Of a stretch of DNA of 64,000 nucleotides, positions 18,059 to 28,230 are shown piece after piece (within the stretch, counting starts at the first letter, position 1; each line of letters begins with the position of its first letter). The notes beneath the pieces were generated by a model. It had not been told where the DNA came from. It was given only the letters and a program-made list of their open reading frames with translations, and did no database searches. Origin of the DNA: Marinobacter denitrificans (GTDB lineage Bacteria; Pseudomonadota; Gammaproteobacteria; Pseudomonadales; Oleiphilaceae); contig NZ_VMHN01000003.1 of the NCBI RefSeq assembly GCF_008795955.1, positions 62,001-126,000 of the forward strand, given 5' to 3'. Position numbers and translations under genes: made by a program.

Positions 18059-18637
18059 ATGAACGTACCTCTTTTTCCATTGAACTCTGTCGTACTGCCG
18101 GGGGGAAGGATCCCGCTCCAGCTGTTCGAGCCAAGATATATAGACATGCTGACCCGTTGCCTGAAGGAAGACCGGGGCTTCGTCGTCGTGTTGCTCAGGG
18201 AAGGGCTGGAAACCGGCACGGCGGCTGCTTTCTATGATATTGGCACCTATGTGCGCATTATTGATTTTCAGCAGATGGATAATGGCCTGCTGGGTATTAC
18301 GGTCGAAGGTCAGGACAAGGTGACAGTGGTGCGTACCTGGCAGCAGCCGGACGGCCTGAACGTCGGGGATGTCGAGTGTCTGCTGGCGGAAGAGGAGTGG
18401 CCGATTCCGGAGCGTTTTACCGAGTTGCCTTCCGTGCTTAGGGCGCTGTTTCGCCATCCGGTCATCCGCGAGCTGGGTATGAGCGTGGACTACAACGACG
18501 CCCGTGATGTCGGCTGGCGGTTGACGGAACTGCTCCCTCTGGACAAACAGGAAAAACAGCGTCTGGTAGAACTGCAGGATCCGATGGAGCGGCTGGAGCG
18601 GCTGCTGGGCCTGTTGGAAGCGCTGGAACAGAAGTGA
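18059..18637 (+). CDS. Lon N-terminal (substrate-binding) domain protein
   Basis: A stand-alone Lon-N/PUA-type domain of 192 aa with no ATPase or protease part. It begins MNVPLFPLNSVVLPGGRIPLQLFEPRYIDML, the canonical Lon N-domain opening, and continues with a helical second half ending LERLLGLLEALEQK. The biochemical role of such stand-alone proteins is not established. It ends convergently, 8 bp from the DedA-PAP2 gene. Confidence 0.88.
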   Translation: MNVPLFPLNSVVLPGGRIPLQLFEPRYIDMLTRCLKEDRGFVVVLLREGLETGTAAAFYDIGTYVRIIDFQQMDNGLLGITVEGQDKVTVVRTWQQPDGLNVGDVECLLAEEEWPIPERFTELPSVLRALFRHPVIRELGMSVDYNDARDVGWRLTELLPLDKQEKQRLVELQDPMERLERLLGLLEALEQK

Positions 18638-18645
18638 CGGCGTGC

Positions 18646-20100
18646 TCAGCCTGCCGCTGGTCCATAGAGCAGGGTGGCTTTTGGCCAGTGTTCAGCGGTA
18701 TACCAGATAATGTAAAGCACCCAGGCGACACCCGCCGCCAGTAACGAAGTGTCTGTTGTCAGCGGAATGTTGTCATAGCGGCTATAGCTGGCTCTTGTCA
18801 GCCCCGCAACAAACAGTCCCAGAAGAATCCCCCCGACAACATCTGTAAACCAGTGGACCCCGAGGTAAATGCGGCTCAGCGCAACCAGAACGATGGGGAT
18901 GCTGAACAGGAGATAATAGCGCCAGCGCCAGCGATGCCGGCTTTCACGGGCGATAAAGCTGGCGGCCAGGGACGAAAAAACGGTAATACCGGTGGTGTGT
19001 CCACTCGGAAAGGCACCGGACGCGGGCGGGCCCATCACAATGTGTGGCCGCGGGATCGCCGTAAAATATTTGAACGCCCAAACCAGCACGGTTGCCAGCA
19101 AGGCGGCACCGAGAATATGCAGCGTTGCCGCGTAGAACCCCCGCACACCCAGCGCCATGGCGGCCAGTACCGCAGCCGCCAGCATTATGGGGGGATCTGC
19201 CAACAGCGTCACCATCACCATCACCGGGTCCAGCAGGGGATTTCTCAGCTGTGCCAGCCATTCCAGGGTCAGGGTGTTAAAAGGCTCGAACAGCCGCGTT
19301 GCCGTTGCCAGTTGCCCCAGTATCATGAACAGCGCCCCGGCCCCCAGTGCCATGGACAGAGAGGGAAGCGGAAATTCGCCGGCCTGGGCTGGCCGCTGGC
19401 TGGTGTAAAGCCGCCAGAAGCGGTGCGTGGTGTGATAGCGGGCCATGAGACCGGCAAGCCAATGGTAAAGCGGGCTGCTGTGGCCAAGGCCGAGCTGGAA
19501 ACGGATAAGCAGCAGGTAAATCACCAGCAGAATTGCGGCGCTGATGCCGATGACCGGGTAAAAATGCGCCGGTGGTTCAAAATCGCTGGCCAGCGCGCTG
19601 CCGACCAGGTAGCCCGGCAGAACATAGGTGGGGGACCAGGCGATGGCGGAGGAGAGGTTAAACGCCAGAAATCGCCGCCAGGGCATCAGAAAGGCGCCGG
19701 CAATTAACGGAATAATGGGGCGTATCGGGCCAACAAAGCGCCCGATAATCACGCTCTTACCCCCATGAAGGTGGAAGAAAACCTCACCCTTGGCGATAAA
19801 GCCCGGAAAATGGTTTAGTGGCCAGAGCCGTTCAAGGCGGCCCTGGAACAGTCTGCCCAGGGCAAAGCTTATGCTGTCGCCGGCAATGGCGCCCGTGCCC
19901 GCCCAGAAAAGTACCTCCAGAAGGGGCAGGGCTACCTGGCCCGCAAGTGCCGCCACGGCAAAAATGATGGCCACACCCGGGATCAGTATGCCGGCCAGAG
20001 CCAGCGACTCAAGAAAAGCGGTGGCAAAAAGGGCACCTGAGAGCCAGCCCGGGTTGGCGCTGAGCCATGCGGTCAATGCCTGCAGCCACTCCGAACTCAT
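18646..20100 (-). CDS. DedA (VTT) - PAP2 fusion membrane phosphatase
   Basis: A 484-aa integral membrane protein with two domains. The N-terminal DedA/VTT domain (about 1-200) has the reentrant-loop motif IIGRFVGPIRPIIPLIAG. The C-terminal PAP2 phosphatase domain (about 250-460) has KYFTAIPRPH, PSGHTTG and SRIYLGVHWFTDV, so all three phosphatase motifs are complete. Such fusions are expected to dephosphorylate and perhaps flip lipid phosphates such as undecaprenyl pyrophosphate; the substrate is inferred. Its ATG overlaps the stop of the upstream degenerate GGDEF gene by 4 bp, so it is translated with that gene. Confidence 0.9.
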   Translation of the reverse strand: MSSEWLQALTAWLSANPGWLSGALFATAFLESLALAGILIPGVAIIFAVAALAGQVALPLLEVLFWAGTGAIAGDSISFALGRLFQGRLERLWPLNHFPGFIAKGEVFFHLHGGKSVIIGRFVGPIRPIIPLIAGAFLMPWRRFLAFNLSSAIAWSPTYVLPGYLVGSALASDFEPPAHFYPVIGISAAILLVIYLLLIRFQLGLGHSSPLYHWLAGLMARYHTTHRFWRLYTSQRPAQAGEFPLPSLSMALGAGALFMILGQLATATRLFEPFNTLTLEWLAQLRNPLLDPVMVMVTLLADPPIMLAAAVLAAMALGVRGFYAATLHILGAALLATVLVWAFKYFTAIPRPHIVMGPPASGAFPSGHTTGITVFSSLAASFIARESRHRWRWRYYLLFSIPIVLVALSRIYLGVHWFTDVVGGILLGLFVAGLTRASYSRYDNIPLTTDTSLLAAGVAWVLYIIWYTAEHWPKATLLYGPAAG

Positions 20101-21095
20101 GGCTGGCGAACTTCTCCCTGGCTATACCAGACCGAGTCGGCTCCCCGTTTCCTGGCTTCCTCCAGCGCCTGCCGCACCCGTTTCCGCAGATCGGTAGTGC
20201 GGGTATCTGTGCTGGCGCGGGTGGTGCAACCCAGGCTGACAGTGACCTTGCCTGCCAGGGGCCAGGTCTGTTCTGAAATAGTCCGTCGAATGCGTTCTGC
20301 GATGACCCTGACGCCCTCCTCCGGGGTGAAGGGCAGTATCAGGAAGAATTCGCCGTCCTCAAGGGTGTAGAGGGTGTCGCCGGCACGAATGACTCCGAAC
20401 AGGTGCTGTGTGAGATCCCTGAGCAGCCGCTGCATGCCGGCCTTGCCGTGGAGATCCTCGGCTTCATCGGCGTAATCAATGGTGAGGGAAACGACAGACA
20501 GCGAGTGCGACATTTCGATTGCTCGGCTGATTTCCTTCTGCAGGGTTTCATCCAGGAAGCGTGCGTTATGGGCACCGGTCACCGGGTCCGTGATAGCCAG
20601 GTCTTCGGCGGACTGTGCCATGTGGTCGTAGTGCCAGATATACAGAGCTGCCACCGATATCAGCGCAAACACGCCCGAGCTGATGGTGACGGTATGGGTA
20701 AGCGACTGGGTTAGCAGCAGGAACACCGCCAGCGCAACCAGTAACAGCAGCGAGAGAATGATTCCCTGACGTAATGGCAGGACCAGCAGGTTCAGAAGCA
20801 TCAGGGGCATCACCCAGTGACTGATCCCGGGCGGGTCCAGCGCGTACATTGCTGCTACCAGGCCGCTGTTGAGCGCAGTCAGGAAGATCAGGTGCCCGGG
20901 CGCCGAGAGCTGATGGCGGCGGCACAGGAACGTATAGCCGGCCCCGGCGATGGTCAGCAGCGCCATGCCGGAAGCGAGAAAGAACAGTTCGTAAAACCCA
21001 TAGCGAAGATTCTGGAAAGCCAGACTGGCGATGAAAAGACTGGCAAACAGGTAACCGGCCAGGTGAGTGAAGCTTCTGAGGCGGGTCTCGGTCAT
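20097..21095 (-). CDS. Membrane protein with degenerate GGDEF domain (RxxD site kept)
   Basis: A 332-aa protein with about five or six membrane spans in residues 10-150 and a C-terminal GGDEF domain (about 165-325, starting LAITDPVTGAHNARFLDETL). The active-site position reads EDGEF instead of GGDEF, so diguanylate cyclase activity is unlikely. The I-site RAGD lies five residues before it, as in c-di-GMP-binding proteins. It overlaps both neighbours by 4 bp. I infer a c-di-GMP receptor or a partner of the next GGDEF protein. Confidence 0.85.
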   Translation of the reverse strand: MTETRLRSFTHLAGYLFASLFIASLAFQNLRYGFYELFFLASGMALLTIAGAGYTFLCRRHQLSAPGHLIFLTALNSGLVAAMYALDPPGISHWVMPLMLLNLLVLPLRQGIILSLLLLVALAVFLLLTQSLTHTVTISSGVFALISVAALYIWHYDHMAQSAEDLAITDPVTGAHNARFLDETLQKEISRAIEMSHSLSVVSLTIDYADEAEDLHGKAGMQRLLRDLTQHLFGVIRAGDTLYTLEDGEFFLILPFTPEEGVRVIAERIRRTISEQTWPLAGKVTVSLGCTTRASTDTRTTDLRKRVRQALEEARKRGADSVWYSQGEVRQP

Positions 21096-22111
21096 GATGC
21101 AGGCCCTCCGGTACCTTCGGTGCTTGCCGGTGGGGCGGTGTGGGACCAGGTGCTGTAGGACTGGGCCCGGTTGCCGCCCTGCTGTTGGGCCCTGCGCAGG
21201 GCATTGGCCGCGGACTGCTGCAGACTATCGGCATCATCGCCGATATTCAGCCCCGCAATACCGGCGCTGACGGTAAGATCCAGCTGGTGGGAGGCAAGCA
21301 GAGTGCTCAGACCTCTGCGGATGGTCTCTGCCAGTGTCGCTGCCTCTGTGGTTGCGATGCCAGGCAGGATGATCAGGAACTGCAGGTCAGCCACACGGTA
21401 GTATGTGTCGAAATCCCGCAGTTGCGAGTGCAGGTAGCGGCCAATTCGTGGCAATATGGAGCGAATGTCCGCGTCAGCGTTACTGTCGCTGAGGTGGGTG
21501 TCCAGGCCGATCATGATCACCGACATGTCGATGCCTTCCCGTTCGCTGCGCTGGATTTCCTTGTGCAGGTCGGCAGAGAGGTATTCCCGGCTGGCCGCCT
21601 GGGTCAGTTCGTCGGTGCGGCGCAGAGGCGCCAGCTGCCGTGACTTGTACTCCCGGAGAAATACCAGTAAACCGGACAGCATGATGGTCAGTAGCAGAGC
21701 ACTGATCATCTGGTGGCGTTCCGGAATTCCCCCGGCCCAGTGCGTGGCGAAGATCGCCATAAACGCAATCAGAACAGTGATGCAGGCTCCCCATAAAACC
21801 GGCAGCAGGGCAAACCCGATCAATGGTGCCACATAGAGCCAGTGGGTCAGGCTCCAGGGACCGGTCCACAGGCTGGTGACCAGAAGTAATGCCAGGGCCC
21901 CGAACAGCAAGCGATGAATCGCCGGCCAGGGCTGCCGGAAACGTCCGGGGTGGAAAGCACTGCTGGTGAAAATCAGGCCAGCGCCGACGATTGCCGTGAT
22001 GGCTGTCAGTGGCTCTCGCTGAATCACCGCGAATAAAGCAATGGCGAGCAGGATCAGGAATCCTGTTCTCGACAATCGGCTTAGCAGGAATTTTTCGGCC
22101 ATCTGGGCCAT
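21092..22111 (-). CDS. Second membrane protein with degenerate GGDEF domain (RxxD site kept)
   Basis: A 339-aa protein with about five or six hydrophobic helices in residues 15-160 and a GGDEF-fold domain (about 170-320, starting LRRTDELTQAASREYL). The active-site motif is replaced by ADLQF, so no cyclase activity is expected. The I-site RDFD is exactly five residues upstream. It is the first gene of the three-gene minus-strand operon ending in the DedA-PAP2 fusion. Its C terminus is a Ser/Thr/Pro-rich tail. Confidence 0.85.
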   Translation of the reverse strand: MAQMAEKFLLSRLSRTGFLILLAIALFAVIQREPLTAITAIVGAGLIFTSSAFHPGRFRQPWPAIHRLLFGALALLLVTSLWTGPWSLTHWLYVAPLIGFALLPVLWGACITVLIAFMAIFATHWAGGIPERHQMISALLLTIMLSGLLVFLREYKSRQLAPLRRTDELTQAASREYLSADLHKEIQRSEREGIDMSVIMIGLDTHLSDSNADADIRSILPRIGRYLHSQLRDFDTYYRVADLQFLIILPGIATTEAATLAETIRRGLSTLLASHQLDLTVSAGIAGLNIGDDADSLQQSAANALRRAQQQGGNRAQSYSTWSHTAPPASTEGTGGPAS

Positions 22112-22199
22112 GGTATCCGTCCTCTCCCGGGCGTCCGTGTATTCAAAGCATACAGCAGGTACTGTTCAATAACCCGCGTATTAACGTCAGTCTGGGCGG

Positions 22200-22205
22200 T
22201 ATAAT
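22200..22205 (+). promoter_or_regulatory. Candidate -10 box upstream of proA
   Basis: A consensus TATAAT lies 87 bp before the proA ATG in the 180-bp gap between the divergent GGDEF operon and proA. No good -35 box is found at 16-18 bp, so this is only a partial promoter call. Confidence 0.3.
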
Positions 22206-22291
22206 AATCGCTTGGGATGCGTACTTGAAACGGGAAAGGTAAAGTTAGGCACTGATTCGCACAAACGGTTTTAAAATCTAAAGGTAATCGG

Positions 22292-23548
22292 ATGGATATT
22301 GCAGCTTACATGGCTGAGGTGGGACAGCAGGCGCGGAAAGCCGCCGTCGCGGTAGCGCGGTCCACGACAGCGGTTCGCAATCAGGCACTGGTGGCCACTG
22401 CGGAAGCTCTGGACGCTTCGAGAAGTGAACTGGCCGCGGCAAACGCACAGGACCTGGAAAAGGGTCGCAACAATGGTCTTGATGACGCCATGCTGGACCG
22501 GCTGGAGCTGACGCCGGCACGCATTGATGCAATGATCGAGGGGCTTCGCCAGGTGGCAGCCCTGCCGGACCCGATCGGCGAAATTACCGACATGACCTAT
22601 CGTCCCTCGGGCATCCAGGTGGGGCGTATGCGAGTGCCTCTCGGGGTTATCGGCATTATTTACGAGTCGCGGCCCAACGTGACTGTAGAGGCTGCCAGCC
22701 TGTGCCTCAAGTCCGGTAATGCGACCATACTGAGAGGCGGCTCAGAGGCAATTCACTCCAACCAGGCTATTGCGCAATGTCTGGCCAGGGGGCTGGCCGA
22801 TGCGGGTCTTCCCGGAAATGCCGTCCAGGTTATCAAAACCACCGACCGGGCTGCAGTGGGGGAACTGATCACAATGCCCCGGTTTGTCGATGTGATTGTG
22901 CCCCGGGGCGGTAAGGGCCTGATCGAGCGAATCAGCCGCGATGCCCGGGTCCCCGTGATCAAGCATCTGGACGGCATCTGCCACGTGTATATCGACAGCC
23001 ATGCCGATCCTGAGAAAGCCCTGGCGGTGGCGGTCAACTCCAAGACCCAGCGGTACGGTACCTGCAACACCATGGAAACCCTGCTGGTGGATCAGGAAAT
23101 CGCCGATGACATCCTGCCATTGCTGGCGGCCGCGTTCCGCGAGAAAGAGGTGGAGCTCCGTGGTTGTGAGCGCACAGTGCAGATATTGACCGGGGTGGTC
23201 GCTGCCACCGAGGAAGACTGGGCGACAGAGTATCTGGCTCCGATTCTTGCGATAAAGGTGGTCGACGGTCTGGATGGTGCTATCGCACATATCAATCGCT
23301 ACAGCTCGCAACATACTGACAGCATCATTACCGAGAATTACACCCGGGCGCGCCGGTTCCTGACTGAGGTGGACTCTGCCTCCGTCATGGTGAACGCCTC
23401 CACACGGTTCGCGGACGGATTTGAATATGGCCTGGGTGCGGAAATCGGTATCTCGACGGACAAAATCCACGCCCGGGGCCCTGTCGGCCTTGAAGGCCTG
23501 ACATCTCAGAAGTACGTGGTGTTCGGCGACGGCCATATCCGGACCTGA
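22292..23548 (+). CDS. proA: Gamma-glutamyl phosphate reductase
   Basis: NADPH-dependent reductase of proline synthesis that turns gamma-glutamyl phosphate into glutamate semialdehyde. At 418 aa it equals the family length. The catalytic Cys is in [14 protein letters not shown] near residue 255; [16 protein letters not shown] near residue 120 and [14 protein letters not shown] near 140 are signature segments. It heads a long plus-strand block and is followed by nadD after 6 bp, a common gammaproteobacterial arrangement. Confidence 0.97.
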   Translation: MDIAAYMAEVGQQARKAAVAVARSTTAVRNQALVATAEALDASRSELAAANAQDLEKGRNNGLDDAMLDRLELTPARIDAMIEGLRQVAALPDPIGEITDMTYRPSGIQVGRMRVPLGVIGIIYESRPNVTVEAASLCLKSGNATILRGGSEAIHSNQAIAQCLARGLADAGLPGNAVQVIKTTDRAAVGELITMPRFVDVIVPRGGKGLIERISRDARVPVIKHLDGICHVYIDSHADPEKALAVAVNSKTQRYGTCNTMETLLVDQEIADDILPLLAAAFREKEVELRGCERTVQILTGVVAATEEDWATEYLAPILAIKVVDGLDGAIAHINRYSSQHTDSIITENYTRARRFLTEVDSASVMVNASTRFADGFEYGLGAEIGISTDKIHARGPVGLEGLTSQKYVVFGDGHIRT

Positions 23549-23554
23549 TTCTGC

Positions 23555-24187
23555 ATGCATGTCATTTACGGCGGTACCTTCGATCCCATTCATCATGGCC
23601 ACTTGCGCCTGGCGGTAGAGCTTCGGGAGCGGCTGGGCGTGCCTGAAGTGTCACTCATGCCGTGCCACGTGCCTCCGCACCGGGACGTTCCCGGGGCAAC
23701 CAGCGAGCAGCGGGTTGCGCTACTTGAGCTGGCCATCGCCGATGAGCCCGGGCTGACCCTGGACGCCAGGGAGCTGGGCCGTGAGGGAGCGTCCTATACC
23801 GCGGAGACTCTGCGTCAAGTCCGTGCCGAACTGGGCCCGGACCAGCCAATAGCAATGGTGCTGGGCACGGATTCCTTCGCCGGCTTTGATCGTTGGCAGG
23901 AATGGCAGCGCATTCCCGAGCTGGCGCACATTGTGGTGGTGCGGAGGCCGGGGCCCGGACTGACGCCGGGGAGTGTGCCGGCGCGCCTGCTTGAGGAGCG
24001 CTGCGTTGGCGAGGTGGAGGCCCTCTATCAGGCCCCCTGCGGCCACATTCTGGAACTCGATCCGCCCCTGCTGGATATCTCCGCAACCGGGATCCGCGAC
24101 CGGATTCTTTCCGGTCGGTCACCCAGGTATCTGCTGCCTGACAGTGTGTGGCAGGAAATTCGTCACCAGGGACTCTACGGTGTGTGA
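23555..24187 (+). CDS. nadD: Nicotinate-nucleotide adenylyltransferase
   Basis: Makes nicotinate adenine dinucleotide from NaMN and ATP in NAD synthesis. At 210 aa it is normal for NadD. The nucleotidyltransferase motif [12 protein letters not shown] is at residues 6-17 and the [10 protein letters not shown] motif lies near the C terminus. The ATG at 23555 lies 6 bp after proA. Confidence 0.96.
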   Translation: MHVIYGGTFDPIHHGHLRLAVELRERLGVPEVSLMPCHVPPHRDVPGATSEQRVALLELAIADEPGLTLDARELGREGASYTAETLRQVRAELGPDQPIAMVLGTDSFAGFDRWQEWQRIPELAHIVVVRRPGPGLTPGSVPARLLEERCVGEVEALYQAPCGHILELDPPLLDISATGIRDRILSGRSPRYLLPDSVWQEIRHQGLYGV

Positions 24188-24273
24188 CCTGCCGGGAACT
24201 TTTAGTGCTACAATCCCGTCTGAATAGACTTTTCGGGTGGCCGCCTTCGCCGCTGCCCGCCAACAGGGTGATT

Positions 24274-24624
24274 ATGCAGGCAGAGCAACTGAAAGAACTG
24301 GTCGTGGGTGCGCTTGAGGACGTCAAGGCGCAAGACGTGAGCATTATTGATGTCAGGGGAAGAACCAGCGTGACCGATTATATGGTGCTGGCTTCCGGAA
24401 CCTCCAACCGACACGTGAAATCCCTCGCGGATTCGGTGCTGTCGGAAGCGAGGGACCAGGGCGTCAGAGCCAACAACGTGGAAGGTGCCAACGCCAGCGA
24501 CTGGATTCTGGTTGATCTTGGTGATGTGGTGGTCCATGTCATGATGCCGGCTACCCGCGAATTCTATGATCTTGAGCGTCTCTGGCGCGATGCCCCGGAT
24601 CTGGGTGTTGCAGGTAGCGAATAG
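24274..24624 (+). CDS. rsfS: Ribosomal silencing factor RsfS
   Basis: Binds ribosomal protein L14 and keeps the subunits apart in slow growth. I chose the ATG at 24274 ([21 protein letters not shown]); the longer open frame from 24148 runs into nadD. At 116 aa it is a normal length. Family motifs are [32 protein letters not shown] and the C-terminal [11 protein letters not shown]. It lies 2 bp before rlmH. Confidence 0.95.
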   Translation: MQAEQLKELVVGALEDVKAQDVSIIDVRGRTSVTDYMVLASGTSNRHVKSLADSVLSEARDQGVRANNVEGANASDWILVDLGDVVVHVMMPATREFYDLERLWRDAPDLGVAGSE

Positions 24625-24626
24625 CA

Positions 24627-25097
24627 ATGCGGTTACGCCTGGTCTGTGTAGGGCAGAAAATGCCCGAGTGGGTCAGTCAGGGTTATAACGAGTATGCCCG
24701 CCGCATGCCGCCGGAAATGCCCATTGAGCTGGTTGAGGTTCCGATGGCTCACCGTGGCAAAAATCCGGATATCCCCCGATTGATGCAGCGGGAATCAGAT
24801 TCGATTCTTTCCGCCGTTGCCCCCCGCGACCGTGTCATTGCACTGGAGGTGGGTGGCCGCGCCTGGTCCACCGAGAAACTGGCCAGTCAGCTTGAAAACT
24901 GGCAGCAGGACGGCAGGGATGTGAGCTTCCTTGTAGGCGGTCCCGATGGCCTCGCCGATGCCTGTCGCGCCAGAGCTGACCAGTTGTGGTCCCTGTCGTC
25001 CCTGACGCTGCCCCATCCGCTGGTGCGTATTCTGCTTGCCGAGCAACTTTACCGGGCCTGGTCTGTCACCCGCAATCACCCATACCACCGGGCCTAG
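24627..25097 (+). CDS. rlmH: 23S rRNA pseudouridine-1915 N3-methyltransferase
   Basis: SPOUT-class SAM-dependent methyltransferase that modifies pseudouridine 1915 of 23S rRNA. At 156 aa it matches the family (155). The knot region [13 protein letters not shown] is near residue 95 and the C-terminal [15 protein letters not shown] is the family hallmark. It is immediately downstream of rsfS. Confidence 0.96.
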   Translation: MRLRLVCVGQKMPEWVSQGYNEYARRMPPEMPIELVEVPMAHRGKNPDIPRLMQRESDSILSAVAPRDRVIALEVGGRAWSTEKLASQLENWQQDGRDVSFLVGGPDGLADACRARADQLWSLSSLTLPHPLVRILLAEQLYRAWSVTRNHPYHRA

Positions 25098-25106
25098 GAA
25101 ACTTAT

Positions 25107-26999
25107 ATGCCCTGGGGAGAATTCAAAGACATTGCAGCGGAGCGGCGCCTTTTCCAGCGGCGTACCATAGTGATGTTGCTGCTGGTGTTTGTGATGCTGA
25201 GCCTGCTGATTGCCAGGATGTATCAGTTGCAGGTGGTTGAGCACGACATATACACCACGCTTTCCGACAAGAATCGTGTCCAGGTGCAGTCCGTAGCTCC
25301 ACCCCGGGGGCTGGTCTATGACCGCAACGATGTGCTGCTGGCGGAAAACCGGCCGGTTTTCAGCGTAACCCTGGTGCCCGAACGGGTTGGCGACATGGAG
25401 CAGACCCTTGCCAAGCTGCAGGGTATGCTCAGCATCTCTGAAGAGGATATGGAGCGTTTTCACCGGCGGCTGCTTGAGCCCCGCCGACCCTTTCAGGAAC
25501 TGCCTCTGCGTTATGATCTCAACGAGCAGGAAATTGCCCGCCTGGCGGTTCATCGGCATGAGTTGCCGGGTGTCGAGGTATCTGCGGAGCTGGTGCGTTA
25601 CTATCCCCACAGCGAGCTGACAGCTCATGCCCTTGGTTATGTGGGGCGCATTAACCGGGAGGAACTGCAGCAAATTGATCCGGTTAATTACGCGGGTACC
25701 AACTATATCGGCAAGTCGGGTGTGGAGCGATTCTACGAAAAGCTTCTGCACGGACGCGTCGGCTACCAGCATGTGGAAACCAATGCGCGGGGCCGGACCT
25801 TACGGGTGCTCGAGCGCGAGAATCCCGTGCCTGGCGAGGATATCCGGCTACACATGGATTTACGCCTACAGCAACTGGCACACGAACTGCTGGACGGCCG
25901 GCGGGGCGCCATTATTGCAATTGAGCCGGCGACCGGGGGAATCCTCGCCCTTGCGAGTGTCCCCGGTTTCGACGCCAACCTCTTTGTAACCGGTATCGGT
26001 GTCGATACCTATCGCGAGCTGAGCAATAGTGTCGATAAACCACTGTTTAACCGGGCCCTGCGCGGGCAATACCCACCGGGTTCTACGCTCAAACCCATGC
26101 TTGCCATCGCCGCCCTGGACAGCAATGCCGTAACCCGGGACAAGACCATATGGGACCCCGGTTACTTCCGCCTGAGGCCTGGCGGGCGTCCCTGGCGCGA
26201 CTGGAAGCGGGGTGGTCACGGCTGGGTCGACCTGAAGTCAGCGGTAGCGGAGTCCTGCGATATTTACTTCTATGAAGCGGCGGTCACCATGGGCGTTGAC
26301 ACCATGCACAAGTACCTTTCCGACTTCGGGTTCGGTGAAGATGCCACCCTGGATGTTGCCGGTGCCCTGAGTGGCCTGCTGCCTTCCAGAGACTGGAAGC
26401 GGGCGGTTCATAGTGAACCGTGGTATCCGGGAGACTCGGTAAATCTCGGAATTGGCCAGGGGTACATGCTGGCAACGCCGCTTCAGCTGGCGACTGCCAC
26501 TTCCGTACTCGCAAACCGTGGCAACTGGTCCGAGCCGCGGCTGCTGAAAGGTATCAAGGGCGACCGATCGGTTGATGAAGTGCTGCCGCCCGGTAGTCAT
26601 CAGTCGATCGGGCTTAAGAATCCCGATGACTGGGAGTATGTCGTGGAGACCATGGCTGAAGTCATGCACGGCAGCAAAGGTACGGCTCGTGGTGCAGCGA
26701 AGGGCGCGCCGTATCGGATGGCTGGCAAAACCGGCACGGCCCAGGTATTCAGCCTGGCAGAAGACGAAGAGTACGACGAGGAGGAGATCCGGGAGCGCTT
26801 GCGGGATCACGCCCTGTTTGTTGGTTTTGCGCCGGTGGACGACCCTCAGATTGCTGTCTCCGTGATCGTGGAGAACGGCGGCAGTGGCAGTGGTACCGCA
26901 GCACCTGTGGCGCGGGCAATGTTTGATGCCTGGCTACTGGGCTTTCCCAAGGAAGGAGAGGCACTGATTATGGGTGCATCCGAGGGGGAATCTCACTGA
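25107..26999 (+). CDS. mrdA: Penicillin-binding protein 2 (elongasome transpeptidase)
   Basis: Class B PBP that cross-links peptidoglycan during side-wall growth, partnered by RodA. It has 630 aa. An N-terminal membrane anchor lies at about 20-40, followed by the pedestal domain and the transpeptidase domain with STLKP (active-site Ser near 329), SCD near 385 and KTGTAQ near 545. It overlaps rodA by one base (TGATG), indicating coupled translation. Confidence 0.96.
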   Translation: MPWGEFKDIAAERRLFQRRTIVMLLLVFVMLSLLIARMYQLQVVEHDIYTTLSDKNRVQVQSVAPPRGLVYDRNDVLLAENRPVFSVTLVPERVGDMEQTLAKLQGMLSISEEDMERFHRRLLEPRRPFQELPLRYDLNEQEIARLAVHRHELPGVEVSAELVRYYPHSELTAHALGYVGRINREELQQIDPVNYAGTNYIGKSGVERFYEKLLHGRVGYQHVETNARGRTLRVLERENPVPGEDIRLHMDLRLQQLAHELLDGRRGAIIAIEPATGGILALASVPGFDANLFVTGIGVDTYRELSNSVDKPLFNRALRGQYPPGSTLKPMLAIAALDSNAVTRDKTIWDPGYFRLRPGGRPWRDWKRGGHGWVDLKSAVAESCDIYFYEAAVTMGVDTMHKYLSDFGFGEDATLDVAGALSGLLPSRDWKRAVHSEPWYPGDSVNLGIGQGYMLATPLQLATATSVLANRGNWSEPRLLKGIKGDRSVDEVLPPGSHQSIGLKNPDDWEYVVETMAEVMHGSKGTARGAAKGAPYRMAGKTGTAQVFSLAEDEEYDEEEIRERLRDHALFVGFAPVDDPQIAVSVIVENGGSGSGTAAPVARAMFDAWLLGFPKEGEALIMGASEGESH

Positions 27000-28141
27000 T
27001 GGCGGCCGGAAGCATGCTCAACCAGTCCTCGCGGCATCCATTGTTGGGCCCCAGGGGGATCTGGTCTTTCTTGCACATTGACCCGGTGCTGATGTTGCTT
27101 TTGCTGGCTCTTATCACCGGTGGGCTGGTGGTGCTCTACAGCGGGGCAGACCAGAATATGGCGGTGGTCAAAGCCCAGGGTGTCCGTATGGGGGTGGCAC
27201 TTGTGGTCATGCTGGTGTTCGCGCAGCTTGATCCTTCTGTTTTCAGACGCTGGGCACCCTGGCTCTTTGCCGTGGGCCTGGCCGGGCTGGCTGCGGTATT
27301 ACTGGTGGGCGTGGGTGCCAAAGGGGCCCAACGTTGGCTGGCAATACCGGGGTTGCCGCGTTTTCAACCCTCGGAATTGATGAAACTGGTGGTGCCAATG
27401 ATGGCAGCCTGGTATCTGTCGCGCCATTACCTGCCGCCGCGCCTTCGCCACGTAGCCGTGGCGCTTGTGATCGCCCTGGTGCCCATGGCTATGATCATTC
27501 TGCAGCCGGACCTTGGCACCTCTTTGCTGGTGGGGGCTGCTGGCATCTTTGTCGTGTTTTTTGCAGGTATCAGCTGGCGTTTGATCGGGGCTTTTTTTGC
27601 CATGGTTTCTGTGGCGGCGCCACTGATGTGGTTCTTTGTGATGCGTGAGTACCAGAAACAGAGAGTGCTGACCCTGCTGGACCCTCAAAGCGATCCCCTG
27701 GGCGCGGGCTGGAATATCATTCAGTCGAAAACCGCGATCGGGTCCGGTGGCATGGATGGCAAGGGTTGGCTGCAGGGCACCCAGTCCCACCTCGAGTTTC
27801 TGCCCGAAAGCCATACCGACTTCATTGTGGCAGTGCTGGCGGAAGAGTTCGGTTTTGTCGGCATGCTGGCCCTGCTTGTCCTATACCTGCTGATTATCCT
27901 GCGCTGCCTCTATATTGCCGCGACTGCCCAGGACTCTTTCAGCCGCCTGCTGGCAGGGGCATTGACCATGACATTTTTCATCTACGTGTTTGTCAATGTG
28001 GGGATGGTCAGCGGGCTGCTCCCGGTGGTCGGGGTTCCGTTACCTCTTGTCAGCTATGGTGGAACGTCCAGTGTTACGCTTATGGCGGCCTTCGGGGTGC
28101 TGATGTCTATCCAGACTCACCGGCGTATGATCAGTGCGTGA
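26999..28141 (+). CDS. rodA: Rod-shape SEDS glycosyltransferase RodA
   Basis: SEDS-family peptidoglycan polymerase of the elongasome. It has 380 aa with about ten membrane spans. Conserved segments are RWLAIPGLPRFQPSELMKL near residue 110, AEEFGFVGML near 280 and the C-terminal PLPLVSYGGTSSVTLM. Its ATG shares a base with the mrdA stop. mltB follows 89 bp later. Confidence 0.96.
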   Translation: MAAGSMLNQSSRHPLLGPRGIWSFLHIDPVLMLLLLALITGGLVVLYSGADQNMAVVKAQGVRMGVALVVMLVFAQLDPSVFRRWAPWLFAVGLAGLAAVLLVGVGAKGAQRWLAIPGLPRFQPSELMKLVVPMMAAWYLSRHYLPPRLRHVAVALVIALVPMAMIILQPDLGTSLLVGAAGIFVVFFAGISWRLIGAFFAMVSVAAPLMWFFVMREYQKQRVLTLLDPQSDPLGAGWNIIQSKTAIGSGGMDGKGWLQGTQSHLEFLPESHTDFIVAVLAEEFGFVGMLALLVLYLLIILRCLYIAATAQDSFSRLLAGALTMTFFIYVFVNVGMVSGLLPVVGVPLPLVSYGGTSSVTLMAAFGVLMSIQTHRRMISA

Positions 28142-28230
28142 TGTTGCACATGTCAGCATGGACGCCGGGTAATGGTTGCTTCACAGGTGGTCATGGTAAT
28201 CTTGGCAGCCTCATTCTCGCAGGGAGTTTC

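Noticed and set aside
24148..24273. Longer reading of rsfS reaching into nadD
   Set aside because: RsfS homologues begin at MQAEQL-type sequence; the extension overlaps the nadD coding frame.
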